Assembly: GCA_942492635.1 (NCBI GenBank)
Contig: CALOFP010000001.1
Span: 1 to 64,000 of the forward strand
From: CALOFP01 sp942492635
GTDB lineage: Bacteria > UBP6 > UBA1177 > CALOFP01
Length of the DNA: 64,000 nucleotides
Direction: 5' to 3'
Notes under the pieces: generated by a model
The model's database searches: none
What the model was told of the DNA's origin: nothing
What the model saw: the letters and a program-made list of their open reading frames with translations, nothing else
Made by a program: the position numbers and the translations under genes
Part shown: positions 1 to 8,106 of the stretch, one piece after another
How the letters are laid out: the number at the start of each line of letters is the position of its first letter
Numbering within the stretch: the first letter of the stretch is position 1

Positions 1-30
1 ATCAGCGTACTTCGTTCAGTTGCATGTACT
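1..30 (+). other. Residual Oxford Nanopore adapter sequence
   Basis: Bases 7-21 read GTACTTCGTTCAGTT. This is an exact match to the core of the ONT ligation Y-adapter as I remember it (AATGTACTTCGTTCAG... continuing with TTACGTATTGCT), and the flanking bases resemble the rest of the adapter with errors. An adapter at the very first bases of the contig, followed by frameshift-rich DNA, is what an untrimmed raw nanopore read looks like. The adapter sequence comes from memory; the match itself is seen directly. Confidence 0.8.
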
Positions 31-874
31 GAGAACGATCCGAAGCTGAAGGACGAGATCAAGGTCGAGATGCACCATGGCGGTGCGCTCTACAACCAGA
101 AGGCCCAGATCCAGGGCGTGCAGCTCGGCGGCGCGCACCTGATCTCGCCGACGCCGGGTATCACCAACACCTGGCCGAAGCTGAACACACTGCTGCTGCC
201 CTACCTGCCGGGACCGCAGGCGATCGACGCCGCCATGAACGACGAACTGGTGGGCAAGGAGATGCTGGCGGACCTTGAGGCGAAGGGCCTGAAGACCGTC
301 GCCATCTGGATGAACGGCCCGCGCAACGTCGGCTCGACCAGACCGCTGCTGACCCCTGCCGATATGAACGGCGTCAAGATCCGGGTCCAGCCGGCGGCGG
401 TGTTCGTCCAGATCGATGAAGGCGTTCGGCGCCAACCCGATCACCATGTCGTGGGGCGAGGTGCCGGCAGCACTGCAGCAGGGCATCATCGGCCGCGGTC
501 GAACCGACGCCGAACGCGTGGCTGTCCTCGAAGCTGTTCGAGACCGCCGGGCACATCACCGACATGCGCTACGTCTACAGCTTCTACCTGGTCTCGACGA
601 ACAAGAGCTGGTGGAAGGCCTGTCCGACGACACGCGCAAGGCGCTGAAGGCGGCGATCGACGAGACCACCGGTCGGAACTGGGAAGAGGCCGAGAAGGCC
701 AACGCCGAGGCCAACAAGAAGATGGAGAGCATGGGCGTGACCATCCACAAGCTCTCCGACGACCAGATGCAGAAGTGGGTCGAGGCCGTGAAGCCGGTCT
801 GGGCCAGCCTCGGCAACCCGCTGGTCGGCGAGAAGGTCATGAAGCGGCTCGAGGAGATCGGCAAGCACCGCTGA
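1..874 (+). CDS. dctP: TRAP transporter substrate-binding protein, DctP family (partial, frameshifted)
   Basis: Periplasmic solute-binding protein of a tripartite TRAP transporter, which delivers carboxylate-type substrates to the membrane subunits. The C-terminal two thirds can be read, but only by changing frame: residues such as KEMLADLEAKGLKTVAIWMN and MNGVKIRVQP are in the first frame to about 405, AFGANPITMSWGEVPAALQQ is in a second frame from 416, and further slips occur near 505 and 590. The last part (DDTRKALKAAIDETTG to the TGA at 872-874) is clean. The conserved MSWGEVPAALQQGIIDG-type segment is diagnostic of the family. The N-terminus is replaced by adapter at the contig start. 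The frameshifts look like read errors, not decay. A strong hairpin terminator follows. Confidence 0.82.
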
Positions 875-898
875 TCCGCCGCCGGCCGGCCTGATTCG

Positions 899-932
899 GG
901 CCCCGTCACCTCCGGAGGGCGGGGCCTTTCTT
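899..932 (+). terminator. Rho-independent terminator after the TRAP binding protein
   Basis: GGCCCCG at 899-905 pairs with CGGGGCC at 920-926 and is followed by TTTCTTT. It sits 25 bases after the stop of the binding-protein gene and also faces the end of the convergent amidohydrolase gene. Confidence 0.7.
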
Positions 933-935
933 TGA

Positions 936-1845
936 TCAGTTGTAGTCGTACAGCGTCGCCGGGTTGTCGACCAGGATGCGGTGGCGCGTCGTGGCCGCCG
1001 GCACCCAGTCGGCGAGCAGGTCGAGCAGCCCGCCGGTGTCGAGTCCGCGATAGGGCGTGACTTGGCCGTCCGGCACCGGATCGTGGCCATGGTGCGGCGT
1101 ATGCGGCCAGTCGCTGCCCCACAGCATGCGCTCCGGCGCCGCCTCGATGGCGCTGCGCCAGCCGCAGCGCCATGTCGTACTCGCCGTCGACCGTCGGGCC
1201 GACCCGGTACGCGCCCGACAGCTTCACCCACACCTTGCCGGTCTCCAGCAGCGCCCGCATCGCCGGCCGACCCCTGTGGTCTTCGAAGGACAGACCGGGC
1301 AGCGATCCCAGCCGTAGTCCAGCACGGTCCACCAGCGGGCAGCACGAACAGCGGCAGCAGCACCGGCAGCATGTCCGCGCCGACATAGCCGCGGATGTGC
1401 CAGTCGTAGGGCGCGATCCGCGTCGCCACCGGGCCGAGCAGCACGCAATCAGCGCCTCCGGATCCTGCTGGCCGACCGAGTTCATGTTCAGCCGCATTCC
1501 GCGCGCACCGGCATCGTGCAGCCGCTCCAGCTCCGCCTCCGGAACGTCCGGCCTCACCACCACGACGCCGCGCGCCGGCTCGCCCATCCGCAGCATCGCG
1601 TCGACCATGCAGCGGTTGTCGTCGCCATAGGCGCTCGGCTGCACGAACACCGTCCGCGTGATGCCGAGCGTGCGGGTGACGGCCTGGTAGTCCTCCAGCG
1701 TCGCGTCGGGCGGCGTGTAGGTTCGCTTCGGCGAATAGGGATAGCGTGTCCGGCGGGCCGAAGACATGCATGTGGGTGTCGCAGGCACCTGTGCGGCACC
1801 GCGAAGCGCGGCGGAGAGCAGGTGTAAAAGCGGCTTTCCGCCCAT
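936..1845 (-). CDS. Amidohydrolase family protein (PDC-hydrolase-like TIM barrel), frameshifted
   Basis: Metal-dependent hydrolase of the amidohydrolase-2 type, related to 2-pyrone-4,6-dicarboxylate and lactone hydrolases. The N-terminal metal motif CDTHMHVFGP is readable near 1770-1800. It is followed in another frame by YQAVTRTLGITRTVFVQPSA, then ERLHDAGARGMRLNMNS, then RALLETGKVWVKLSGAYRVG, and at the C-terminus MLWGSDWPHTPHH, the usual closing Asp-containing motif of the family. At least four frame changes are needed, in line with indel errors in this whole 4.3-kb block. The start is uncertain. It overlaps the end of the SMP-30 gene upstream, so both were probably in one catabolic operon of the donor genome. 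Confidence 0.75.
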
Positions 1846-1851
1846 GGCCGG

Positions 1852-2748
1852 CTACATCTGCCCGTACATCAGCCGTCCCGGCACGTCGGCCCTGGCCCGG
1901 TAGACGGATCCGGTGTGGATCTCGGTGAAATACAGCCATCAGGTTGTCCGGGGCCACCATAGGCGATGTTGGTGGTGTGCAGCCCCTCCGGCGCGCGGAT
2001 GCGCAGGATCGGCTCGCCGACGGCGTTGAACAGCCAGATACTGCCCAGCCCCACATGCAGGCCACCGACAGGTTCTTCTCGTCGTCCATCGCCATGCCGT
2101 CCGGGCCCGTTGCCGCCGGTCATCTGGATGAAGGTGCCGCTCTTCGCCACGGTGCGCCCATCGGGGAAGAAGCGCACCCGCCACACCGCGTTCTGCCGCG
2201 TCACCGCCAGCAGCACTTGGTTCTCCGCCTGGTTCAGCACCAGGCCGTTCGGGCTGGGGATATTGTCGAGCAGCTTGTCGAGCCGGCCGTCGGCGGCGCC
2301 GCCACAGCCGTGCCGTAGGCCTTCTGCAGGCCGCTCTGGCCCTGGTCGGTCCAGTAGAGATCGCCGTTGGCGGCAAACAACAGGTCGTTCACGCCGTAGA
2401 ACCGCTCCAGCACGGCCGCGTCAAATAGGGCTCCACGCTTCCGCTCCGTCGCCGGGTCAACCATCACGATCCCGTTGTTGTGGTCGGCCATGGATCCGGC
2501 CGTCCTTGTGGAACTTCAGGCCGTTCGGCTCGCCGTCAATGCGCCATGGTGTCGAACTACCCTCCGGCCGCGACCCGGAACATCCGGCCGAAGGGATATC
2601 GATGAGCACAGGTTGCCGTCGCGGTCGAAGGACGGCCCCTCCGGGAAGCAACGCAGCTTCACCCCCGGATGCTGGTTCTGCGCCCCGGTCACGACAGCGG
2701 GATCGCCGGCCATCAGTCCGGCAGGCGCTTGAACAACTCCGCTGTCAT
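1852..2748 (-). CDS. SMP-30/gluconolactonase-like protein, frameshifted
   Basis: Six-bladed beta-propeller hydrolase of the SMP-30/gluconolactonase/LRE family, acting on sugar lactones or related esters. Fragments in three frames give the expected order: HPGVKLRCFPEGPSFDRDGN near the start, then GIVMVDPATERKRG, FYGVNDLLFAANGDLYWTDQ, VLLAVTRQNAVWRVRFFPDG and GEPILRIRAPEGLHTTNIAYGG. The GVNDL...DLYWTDQ blade is the most characteristic part. The start near 2748 (reading MTAELFKRLPD and then changing frame) is a guess. The stop at 1852 follows a PGRLMYGQM tail. The errors match those of the neighbouring genes in this foreign segment. Confidence 0.72.
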
Positions 2749-2807
2749 TTCCGGCAGCGCGGCGTACACCGGCGGCACTCCCGCTTCGCTGTGATGGCCG
2801 GCCGCCT

Positions 2808-4012
2808 TCAGGCGGCGATTTCGCCCTCCTGCTTCAGCGACTTCAGCGCGGCGCGGAACGCGTCCGCCGTCCGCTCCAGCTCCCGGCCGGTGTGTGCGGC
2901 GGAAACGTTGCCGCCCGGCCAGCCGCTGAGGTCGACGCCGTTGTTCATCATGGCAAGGCGCAGCTTGTTTGTGACTTCCTTCTTCGCCGCCTTGATCTGC
3001 TGGTAGCCATAGCGATGGGCGTCGAAGCTGGCCGGATCGATGGCCTCGCCCTGCGGGTTGGTGAAGATGTGGAACTCCGAGAAACTGCCGTAGATGCCCG
3101 CAGCCACGCCCTGCGTCCAGCAGCACCTGCGTCAGCATGCCACGCAGGTCCCGGCCCATGGCGTTGATGCGCTCGTGCACGTCGGTGGTGTTGAGGATGT
3201 TCAGGCAGGTGATGCCCGCCGCCGCGCTGACTGCGGGTTGGCATTGTAGGTGCCGGGATGGGCGATCTTCTCCTTGCCCAGCTTCGCCGTGGCCTCGAAG
3301 TCCAGCCCGTCCATGATCTCCTTCTTGCCGACGCAGGCGCCGCCCGGCATGCCGCCAGCGAGGATCTTGGCGAGCTCGACATGTCCGGGATCACACCGTA
3401 GTGGCCCTGCGCGCCGCCGGCGCGAGCAGCGGAATCCGGTCACCACCTCGTCCAAGATCAGCACGATGCCGCGCTCGCGCGTCGTCTCGCGCAGCGCCCG
3501 AGGAACTCCTCTCGGCGGCACCGTGCCCCGCGTCGAGCCGCCGGTCGGCTCGAGGATCACCGCGGCGATGTCGTCGTTGGCATCCAGCACCTTGCGAGTG
3601 GCCTCCAGGTCGTTCGGGAGGCGGCCAGCGCACGTTCTCGGCGACACGCGGCAGCACGCCGACGCTGGAGCCGTGAAGGGTTGGTCACGCCGAGGGTCAT
3701 GTGGTCGTGCCAGCCGTGGAAATGCGTGCGGAACCGGACGATCTTCGACTTGCCGGTGAAGTCGCGGGCCAGCCGCAGCGCCATGTGGGTCGCCTCGGTG
3801 CCGGACGAAGTGAAACGCACGCGCTCGACCGACGGCACCAGCTTCATCACCACCTGTTCCGCCCAGCGGACCTCCAGCGGATGGTTGGCGCCGAACTGGC
3901 TGCCGATCGCCACCGCCTCGCAGCGGCCGCCTGCGTCACCTCCGGATGCGCATGCCCAAGCAGCAGCGCCCCGTGGCCGCCGAAGTAGTCGACATACTCG
4001 TTGCCGTCGACG
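2808..4012 (-). CDS. Class III aminotransferase, glutamate-1-semialdehyde-aminomutase-like, frameshifted and N-truncated
   Basis: PLP-dependent fold-type I enzyme similar to glutamate-1-semialdehyde 2,1-aminomutase. In order: NEYVDYFGGHGALLLGHAHP, then VRFTSSGTEATHMALRLAR (the SGTEA phosphate-binding motif), FHGWHDHMTLGVTNP, VILEPTGGS, IVLILDEVVTGFR, and LAKILAGGMPGGACVGKK with the expected PLP lysine, ending in FHIFTNPQGEAI and a clean tail to 2808. The parts lie in different frames because of several indels. The N-terminal 50 or so residues are missing: the frame runs abruptly into a hydantoinase-B-like sequence at about 4012, which suggests a deletion inside the read. Substrate not determinable. 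Confidence 0.75.
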
Positions 4013-4348
4013 TGGCGGGTTGGTCTCGCGGTCGGAGCGCACCTGCACGGTGGCTTCGTCCGCCGAGAACTCGTACTCGCGCACCATGCCGAGGGCGCCG
4101 CGGTACCCGGGACTGGTGCCCTCGAAGCCGTACTCGCGGAACCGCACCGGCCCCTCCGCCTCGATCAGTTCCATCGGCGTGTTGGCCAGGTTGCCGATGG
4201 CGAACAGCGCGCCGTCCTGACCGTCACGGTTCGGTCCGCCGCCGACGCCGGTGGTGTTGTGGAACTCCAGCACCATGAACGGCTTGCGCTTGCCGTCCTT
4301 GGCCTTCTCGTAGCCGCCGATGGCCACGGCGAACTCCGAACCGACCAA
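4013..4348 (-). CDS. Hydantoinase B/oxoprolinase-like C-terminal fragment
   Basis: About 110 residues of a HyuB-type subunit of the ATP-dependent hydantoinase/5-oxoprolinase family. Visible pieces are KRKPFMVLEFHNTTGVGGGP, then GNLANTPMELIEAEGPVRFR and SPGYRGALGMVREYEFSADE, ending in VQVRSDRETNPP. This is the family's conserved C-terminal region (NVANTPVEVIE... PGRYRGGLG... VRSDR). The N-terminal part is cut off by the chimeric join at about 4348. The last residues run directly into aminotransferase sequence at about 4012. It is foreign to the host genome and a fragment at both ends. Confidence 0.65.
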
Positions 4349-4361
4349 CAGAATTCGAAAA
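4345..4361. other. Chimeric assembly junction
   Basis: Base composition, codon usage and error pattern change abruptly here: high-GC frameshifted DNA on the left, AT-richer clean DNA on the right. The hydantoinase-B reading frame loses all family similarity at this point. The pilin on the right is complete up to its own stop at 4362-4364, so the join lies just downstream of it. The short sequence between contains an EcoRI-like GAATTC at 4351-4356, probably by chance. Confidence 0.8.
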
Positions 4362-4841
4362 CTAATTATTACTATGAAAAATACCTTTTCCTGTTCCGAT
4401 ACATGCGGCTTTCCAATTATCCGGAACCATTGTCTCATCTATCGGGATCGACACACCTAATCCAACAGAAGCTCCAATTATTCTGGCGGCGGAGTCAGAG
4501 GCAATGTATATGTTTGTTACACTTGCAGCATCCGAGTTTATTTTACATTCACTATCTGCTACATTCGGATCGTCTTTCCCACAAAAAAATTGAAAATAAT
4601 TACCGGAAACCCCTCCTAAGGAAGTTCTCCATAAAAGTGCAGAGCAGTTTTCGGCAAAATCAACTACTCCTGGATCTGCCCTATACACTGTTTGCATTCT
4701 TCCAATAACTGCAAGGTTTTCAGGAACTTCTGCGGCTCTAGCTTTTTTTGAGTAATTTACATACATTGGAATTGCAACTGATGCTAATATTCCAATTATT
4801 GCAACAACAATAATTAGCTCAATTAATGTAAAACCCCTCAT
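4362..4841 (-). CDS. Type IV pilin-like protein (second paralogue)
   Basis: Major or minor pilin subunit, 159 residues. It starts MRGFTLIELIIVVAIIGILA: prepilin peptidase would cut after Gly3, leaving Phe1 and the assembly-critical Glu5. The hydrophobic alpha-1 helix runs to about residue 25. The region after it (VNYSKKARAAEVPENLAVIG) closely resembles the pilin at 6942-7427, and both end in the same Ser-Asn-Asn. The globular domain has Cys residues near 66, 87, 98 and 150 that could form a C-terminal disulfide loop. It lies 10 bases downstream of the glycosyltransferase gene on the same strand, so the two are probably co-transcribed. No other pilus assembly genes are in the window. Confidence 0.9.
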   Translation of the reverse strand: MRGFTLIELIIVVAIIGILASVAIPMYVNYSKKARAAEVPENLAVIGRMQTVYRADPGVVDFAENCSALLWRTSLGGVSGNYFQFFCGKDDPNVADSECKINSDAASVTNIYIASDSAARIIGASVGLGVSIPIDETMVPDNWKAACIGTGKGIFHSNN

Positions 4842-4851
4842 TTTTACCTAC

Positions 4852-6882
4852 TCATACATCAATTGGATAATACTTATTTTTAACGGTTATATCCTCAATA
4901 TAATTCTCTAGTGCATTAATTGATTCATTAACACCATAGTCATCAGATTTACCCATTAATTTCATTATATATCTAGCCATTATGTAGTAATTCAAAGCTT
5001 CTTCATAATCATTGACAAAACATGTTCTAGCCATATCAATTATATAGGTCAACCGAAGATCATTTTTTATTTCATATTTAAGAAGTGATCTAATAATCTT
5101 CTTTTTTATTCGATATTGATATGGATACTTCTTTAATTTTTCATAGACTAGCTCTAAATTTTTTTTATCGGAGTAATTATCACGAAACAGTACATTCAGA
5201 TCTTTTACAATATCTCTTTTTGATGAATCTGTGTTTTTAAAATCCATACAAATTTTCATGTCATTATACAATGGATTTCCATTCTTATTCCCAGTGTTTT
5301 TTCCAACCCTTTTCATCCAGTATTTTACTTTTTGACAGTCTCCAGACATAAAATATGTGTATGCGAAATTAAATGGTAGGTATTCGTGATCCACATGATA
5401 TGAATCCTTTATTATTGAATCTGCAAATGCCTTTGCCTTCTCAACATAACCCTTGTCAATAAAATATCTTAAAATGTTATTATTTAATCCTGCATCAACA
5501 ACTCCAGTTTCCACACTCCTTCTAAGAAGTTTAAAACCTCTGTCAGGTAATTTCAATTTACTGTACTCACCTGCTAATGTGTAGAGATTTCTGAAAGAAG
5601 GTTCACGCCACTTCATATCCTCATGTATTACATTCCACCAATTTTGTAGTTCCGAATTCCTTTCCACAGTTCGCCATACAAAAAACATCGACAGAGCAAT
5701 AAATGAGAACATAAAAAAAGCTACTATCTTTTCACTTTTTCCTGCCCGATATCGTTGCCACATCCATCCAAAACCCATACCCAAAAGCCCACAAAAAGAC
5801 AGACTTGGCAAATAAAGATAGTGCTCTGCAACAATCTCATGAAGTGGAATAATCTGCAGAACGGGTGCAAGCGAGAGAATAAAGAAAAGCATGAAAAAAA
5901 CAATAAGTGATGCTTTCTCTACTTTTTTTCCTTCAGGAGTTCCATATGATTCTCTCAGAATGTATGCCCTCTCTGATTTGGTACTCATTTTTAAAATTAC
6001 TAAAAAATAGGATATAATACCCAATATTGAAAAAATGAGTTTAGGACCCACTTTTTTAACCAAAGGATAGTTGATATTATCAAAAATTAGCTGTAAAGGA
6101 AAAAGTGTTTGCTTTATGTAATAAATAGGCAGCGTAAGAGCTGTCATATAGTGTACAATCGGATTATCACCATGAAATCTCAAAGAATTTAATTTCACAA
6201 AAGAACTACCGCCCTGCTGAACTGCAAAAATACCAAATATTGAAAAGGTAGCTGTGAGTACCATAGCCAGTGCATAGAACCAGGTAGTTTTAAAAAGTGC
6301 ATTCCCTCGCCTCGAATATATATATAGAAGCCAAGCTAAAGGAATTGTAGCTCCAACCTCCTTAGAGAAAAATGACAGTAGCATAGCTGCTATTGAAAGT
6401 AATAAAAAAAGACATACTTGCAACTTCTTCTGAATCCATTCTTTTCTCTTATTATAAAAAAGAATAAAAAAATTCAATGATAGAACATAAAAAAGAGCTG
6501 TAAGCAGATCCCGCCTTCCTGAAATGTATGCAACAGCGTCACTATGAATTGGATGAACTGCAAAAATAAATGCCCCAAATAGTGATGCTGGTCCTGACAT
6601 TCCAAGCAGCATAAAAAGCCAATAAACAGCAATAGTCGTTAATGAATGATAAAAAATATTCATTAATCTGAAACACCATGGATCATTACCAATTAAATGG
6701 TAATCAATCGCGTATGAGATATGACGGATGGGCCTGTAAGATTTTATCAAACTAGCGATTTTTCCATCTACAACAACTCTATTATTAACAGTCAATACTT
6801 CATCATCAAAAAGAAAATTGTTATTCAATGAATAAGCATAAACCATAAAACAGGCAACAATCAGAAAAATTACATTTTTCAT
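4852..6882 (-). CDS. TMTC-like membrane glycosyltransferase (GT-C fold) with C-terminal helical repeats
   Basis: Multi-spanning membrane protein of about 676 residues, probably a lipid-linked-sugar-dependent glycosyltransferase. The first loop has the acidic motif NNNFLFDDEVL. The loop HPIHSDAVAYISGRRDLL is the signature of TMTC/DUF1736-type O-glycosyltransferases. About ten hydrophobic segments fill residues 1-420. The remaining 250 or so residues are soluble and helical, in the place where relatives carry TPR repeats, here degenerate. The ATG at 6882 is preferred over the GTG six bases upstream because GAGGTG lies just before it. Placement between two pilins suggests it glycosylates a pilin; that is inference from context. 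Confidence 0.8.
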   Translation of the reverse strand: MKNVIFLIVACFMVYAYSLNNNFLFDDEVLTVNNRVVVDGKIASLIKSYRPIRHISYAIDYHLIGNDPWCFRLMNIFYHSLTTIAVYWLFMLLGMSGPASLFGAFIFAVHPIHSDAVAYISGRRDLLTALFYVLSLNFFILFYNKRKEWIQKKLQVCLFLLLSIAAMLLSFFSKEVGATIPLAWLLYIYSRRGNALFKTTWFYALAMVLTATFSIFGIFAVQQGGSSFVKLNSLRFHGDNPIVHYMTALTLPIYYIKQTLFPLQLIFDNINYPLVKKVGPKLIFSILGIISYFLVILKMSTKSERAYILRESYGTPEGKKVEKASLIVFFMLFFILSLAPVLQIIPLHEIVAEHYLYLPSLSFCGLLGMGFGWMWQRYRAGKSEKIVAFFMFSFIALSMFFVWRTVERNSELQNWWNVIHEDMKWREPSFRNLYTLAGEYSKLKLPDRGFKLLRRSVETGVVDAGLNNNILRYFIDKGYVEKAKAFADSIIKDSYHVDHEYLPFNFAYTYFMSGDCQKVKYWMKRVGKNTGNKNGNPLYNDMKICMDFKNTDSSKRDIVKDLNVLFRDNYSDKKNLELVYEKLKKYPYQYRIKKKIIRSLLKYEIKNDLRLTYIIDMARTCFVNDYEEALNYYIMARYIMKLMGKSDDYGVNESINALENYIEDITVKNKYYPIDV

Positions 6883-6892
6883 ACCCACCTCT

Positions 6893-6920
6893 AAAAAAAT
6901 AAGGGGGCCAAAGCCCCCTT
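6893..6920 (-). terminator. Rho-independent terminator after the first pilin
   Basis: AAGGGGGC at 6901-6908 pairs perfectly with GCCCCCTT at 6913-6920 around the loop CAAA. Read on the minus strand it is followed by a run of seven T (6893-6899). It lies 22 bases past the stop of the pilin at 6942-7427 and just before the glycosyltransferase gene, so most transcripts should end here and leave a high level of monocistronic pilin mRNA. Confidence 0.88.
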
Positions 6921-6941
6921 AAAAATAAAACAACTAGAAAA

Positions 6942-7427
6942 TTAGTTGTTAGATTTTACAATTCTCTTATTCCTACTCATACAAGCACTTCTGTAATCAT
7001 CCGGCACATCTGTATTAGTAAGGCTCTGTACTCCACCAACGTGAGCACCTGCAAGTGAAAGGTTTCCACCACCTGTCATTGCTGCAGCAATACCGGTTAC
7101 AGCAATTGCCCCTGTAGTACAGTCGCCATTGTTGTTAACATCTGCTGCTGCAACCTGCTTTGTTCCGAAGTCATAGTACTGTCCCTGATAACTACCAAGC
7201 TGAGTTCTCCAGCCGAGCTGACTGAGACTAGTGGCATAAGAAGAGTTGTTTGCCGGATCCTCTCTGAAAACAACCTGGGCACTTACAATTGATGCAAGTG
7301 TCTGTGGAACTTCTGCTGATCTAGCCTTCTTTGTGTAGTCGTTGTACATTGGAATCGCAACAGCTGCGAGGATTCCGATGATCGCGATAACGATCATAAG
7401 CTCGATAAGTGTGAAACCTTTTTTCAT
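6942..7427 (-). CDS. pilA: Type IV major pilin
   Basis: Pilus subunit of 161 residues with MKKGFTLIELMIVIAIIGIL at the N-terminus: a class III signal cut after Gly4, then Phe1 and Glu5 of the mature protein. The alpha-1 helix runs to about residue 30 and is followed by a small Gly/Ala-rich globular domain with two Cys (in NNNGDCTTG and YRSACMSRN) likely to close the D-loop. I chose the ATG at 7427, not the one 15 bases upstream, because GGAGAG lies six bases before it and overlaps the upstream ATG. It has its own terminator and a sigma-54-like promoter, the usual pattern for the major pilin. Its globular domain is related to the pilin at 4362. Confidence 0.93.
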   Translation of the reverse strand: MKKGFTLIELMIVIAIIGILAAVAIPMYNDYTKKARSAEVPQTLASIVSAQVVFREDPANNSSYATSLSQLGWRTQLGSYQGQYYDFGTKQVAAADVNNNGDCTTGAIAVTGIAAAMTGGGNLSLAGAHVGGVQSLTNTDVPDDYRSACMSRNKRIVKSNN

Positions 7428-7477
7428 GGTTCTCTCCATCAAAAACGTTAATAAACAATAAACGCGCAGTTAAAACT

Positions 7478-7493
7478 AGCAAATGTTGTTCCT
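7478..7493 (-). promoter_or_regulatory. Sigma-54 (RpoN) -24/-12 promoter of the major pilin
   Basis: On the minus strand the sequence is AGGAACAACATTTGCT: GG, ten bases, then GC. TTGCT fits the -12 element fully, and aGGaAC fits four of six bases of TGGCAC. Transcription would start near 7466, leaving a leader of about 40 bases before the pilA ATG. RpoN control of pilA is established in several Gram-negative bacteria (via PilR). The match is seen; use by the host is inferred. Confidence 0.65.
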
Positions 7494-7570
7494 GTTGTCT
7501 ATTTTTTGAGATCTTATTTTTAACGGTTTAATTTCACTGCTTTTTATTCAACCTAACTTTTTACTTTCGT

Positions 7571-7603
7571 GTTTTCGGGGTGTTCCCCATTTTCGGGGGT
7601 TCG
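7571..7603 (-). promoter_or_regulatory. Candidate enhancer-binding-protein site upstream of pilA
   Basis: TTTTCGGGG occurs twice within 33 bases, separated by TGTTCCCCA, so there are two direct copies and an inverted GGGG/CCCC pair. It sits 80-120 bases upstream of the sigma-54 element, where activators of the NtrC/PilR type bind. The role is guessed from position; a terminator remnant is an alternative. Confidence 0.3.
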
Positions 7604-7623
7604 ACAATTATTGTTACAATTTT

Positions 7624-8057
7624 TGGCGGCGGAGCCGCGGAACGGCTTCGCTTTGCGAGCCTTGTGAGCGCTGACGCTTTAGAACGCCCGGGCAAGCCGG
7701 GCTTGTGAGCGCTTCGTTGGCACTCCGCTTGTGAACGGCATCGCTTCGCGAGCCTTGTGAACGCTGCGCTTTAGAACGGCCGGTCAAGCCGGGCTTGTGA
7801 ACGGCGTCGCTTCGCGAGCCTTGTGAACGCTGACGCTTTAGAACGCCCGGTCAAGCCGGGCTTGTGAACGCTTCGTTGGCACTCCGCTTGTGAACGGCAC
7901 GCTTCGCGGCCTTGTGAGCGCCTGCCTTGGCAGGCTTTGGTGGGGGAAGCCTCGGCATTTTCACAAGCGAAGCACAGCGGAGCGTTCTCAAGCGTAGCGC
8001 AGCAAGCGTTCTCAAGCGTAGCACAGCGGAGCGTTCACCAGCGCAGCGCTCACTTAA
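7624..8057. repeat. Modular GC-rich repeat array A
   Basis: About 430 bases of modules joined by TTGTGAACG or TTTAGAACG. Each module holds a small palindrome with a different stem: GCCCGG-TCAA-GCCGGGC, GCCTGCC-TT-GGCAGGC, GCTTCGCGAGC. A conserved core at 7933-7968 (GGCTTTGG...GAAGCC, then TCGGCATTTTCACAAGC) is followed by units in inverted orientation (TTCTCAAGCGTAGCGCAGC). The two arms are therefore complementary and could fold into a large branched hairpin. The same core recurs at 13241-13276. The array is much richer in GC than its surroundings and I see no gene in it. Confidence 0.85.
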
Positions 8058-8106
8058 ATCTCCTTATCAATCCACGCAGTAACTGCCTGAGTTCTTCTAC
8101 GGCTGT

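Noticed and set aside
584..2095. Long minus-strand frames of over 400 codons in the high-GC segment
   Set aside because: High GC leaves few stops. The products mix pieces of amidohydrolase with nonsense and run antisense across the TRAP gene; the frameshifted homologies explain the region better.
7624..8057. CRISPR array
   Set aside because: Repeat units are contiguous or palindromic modules of varied length with no unique spacers of constant size, and no cas genes are nearby.
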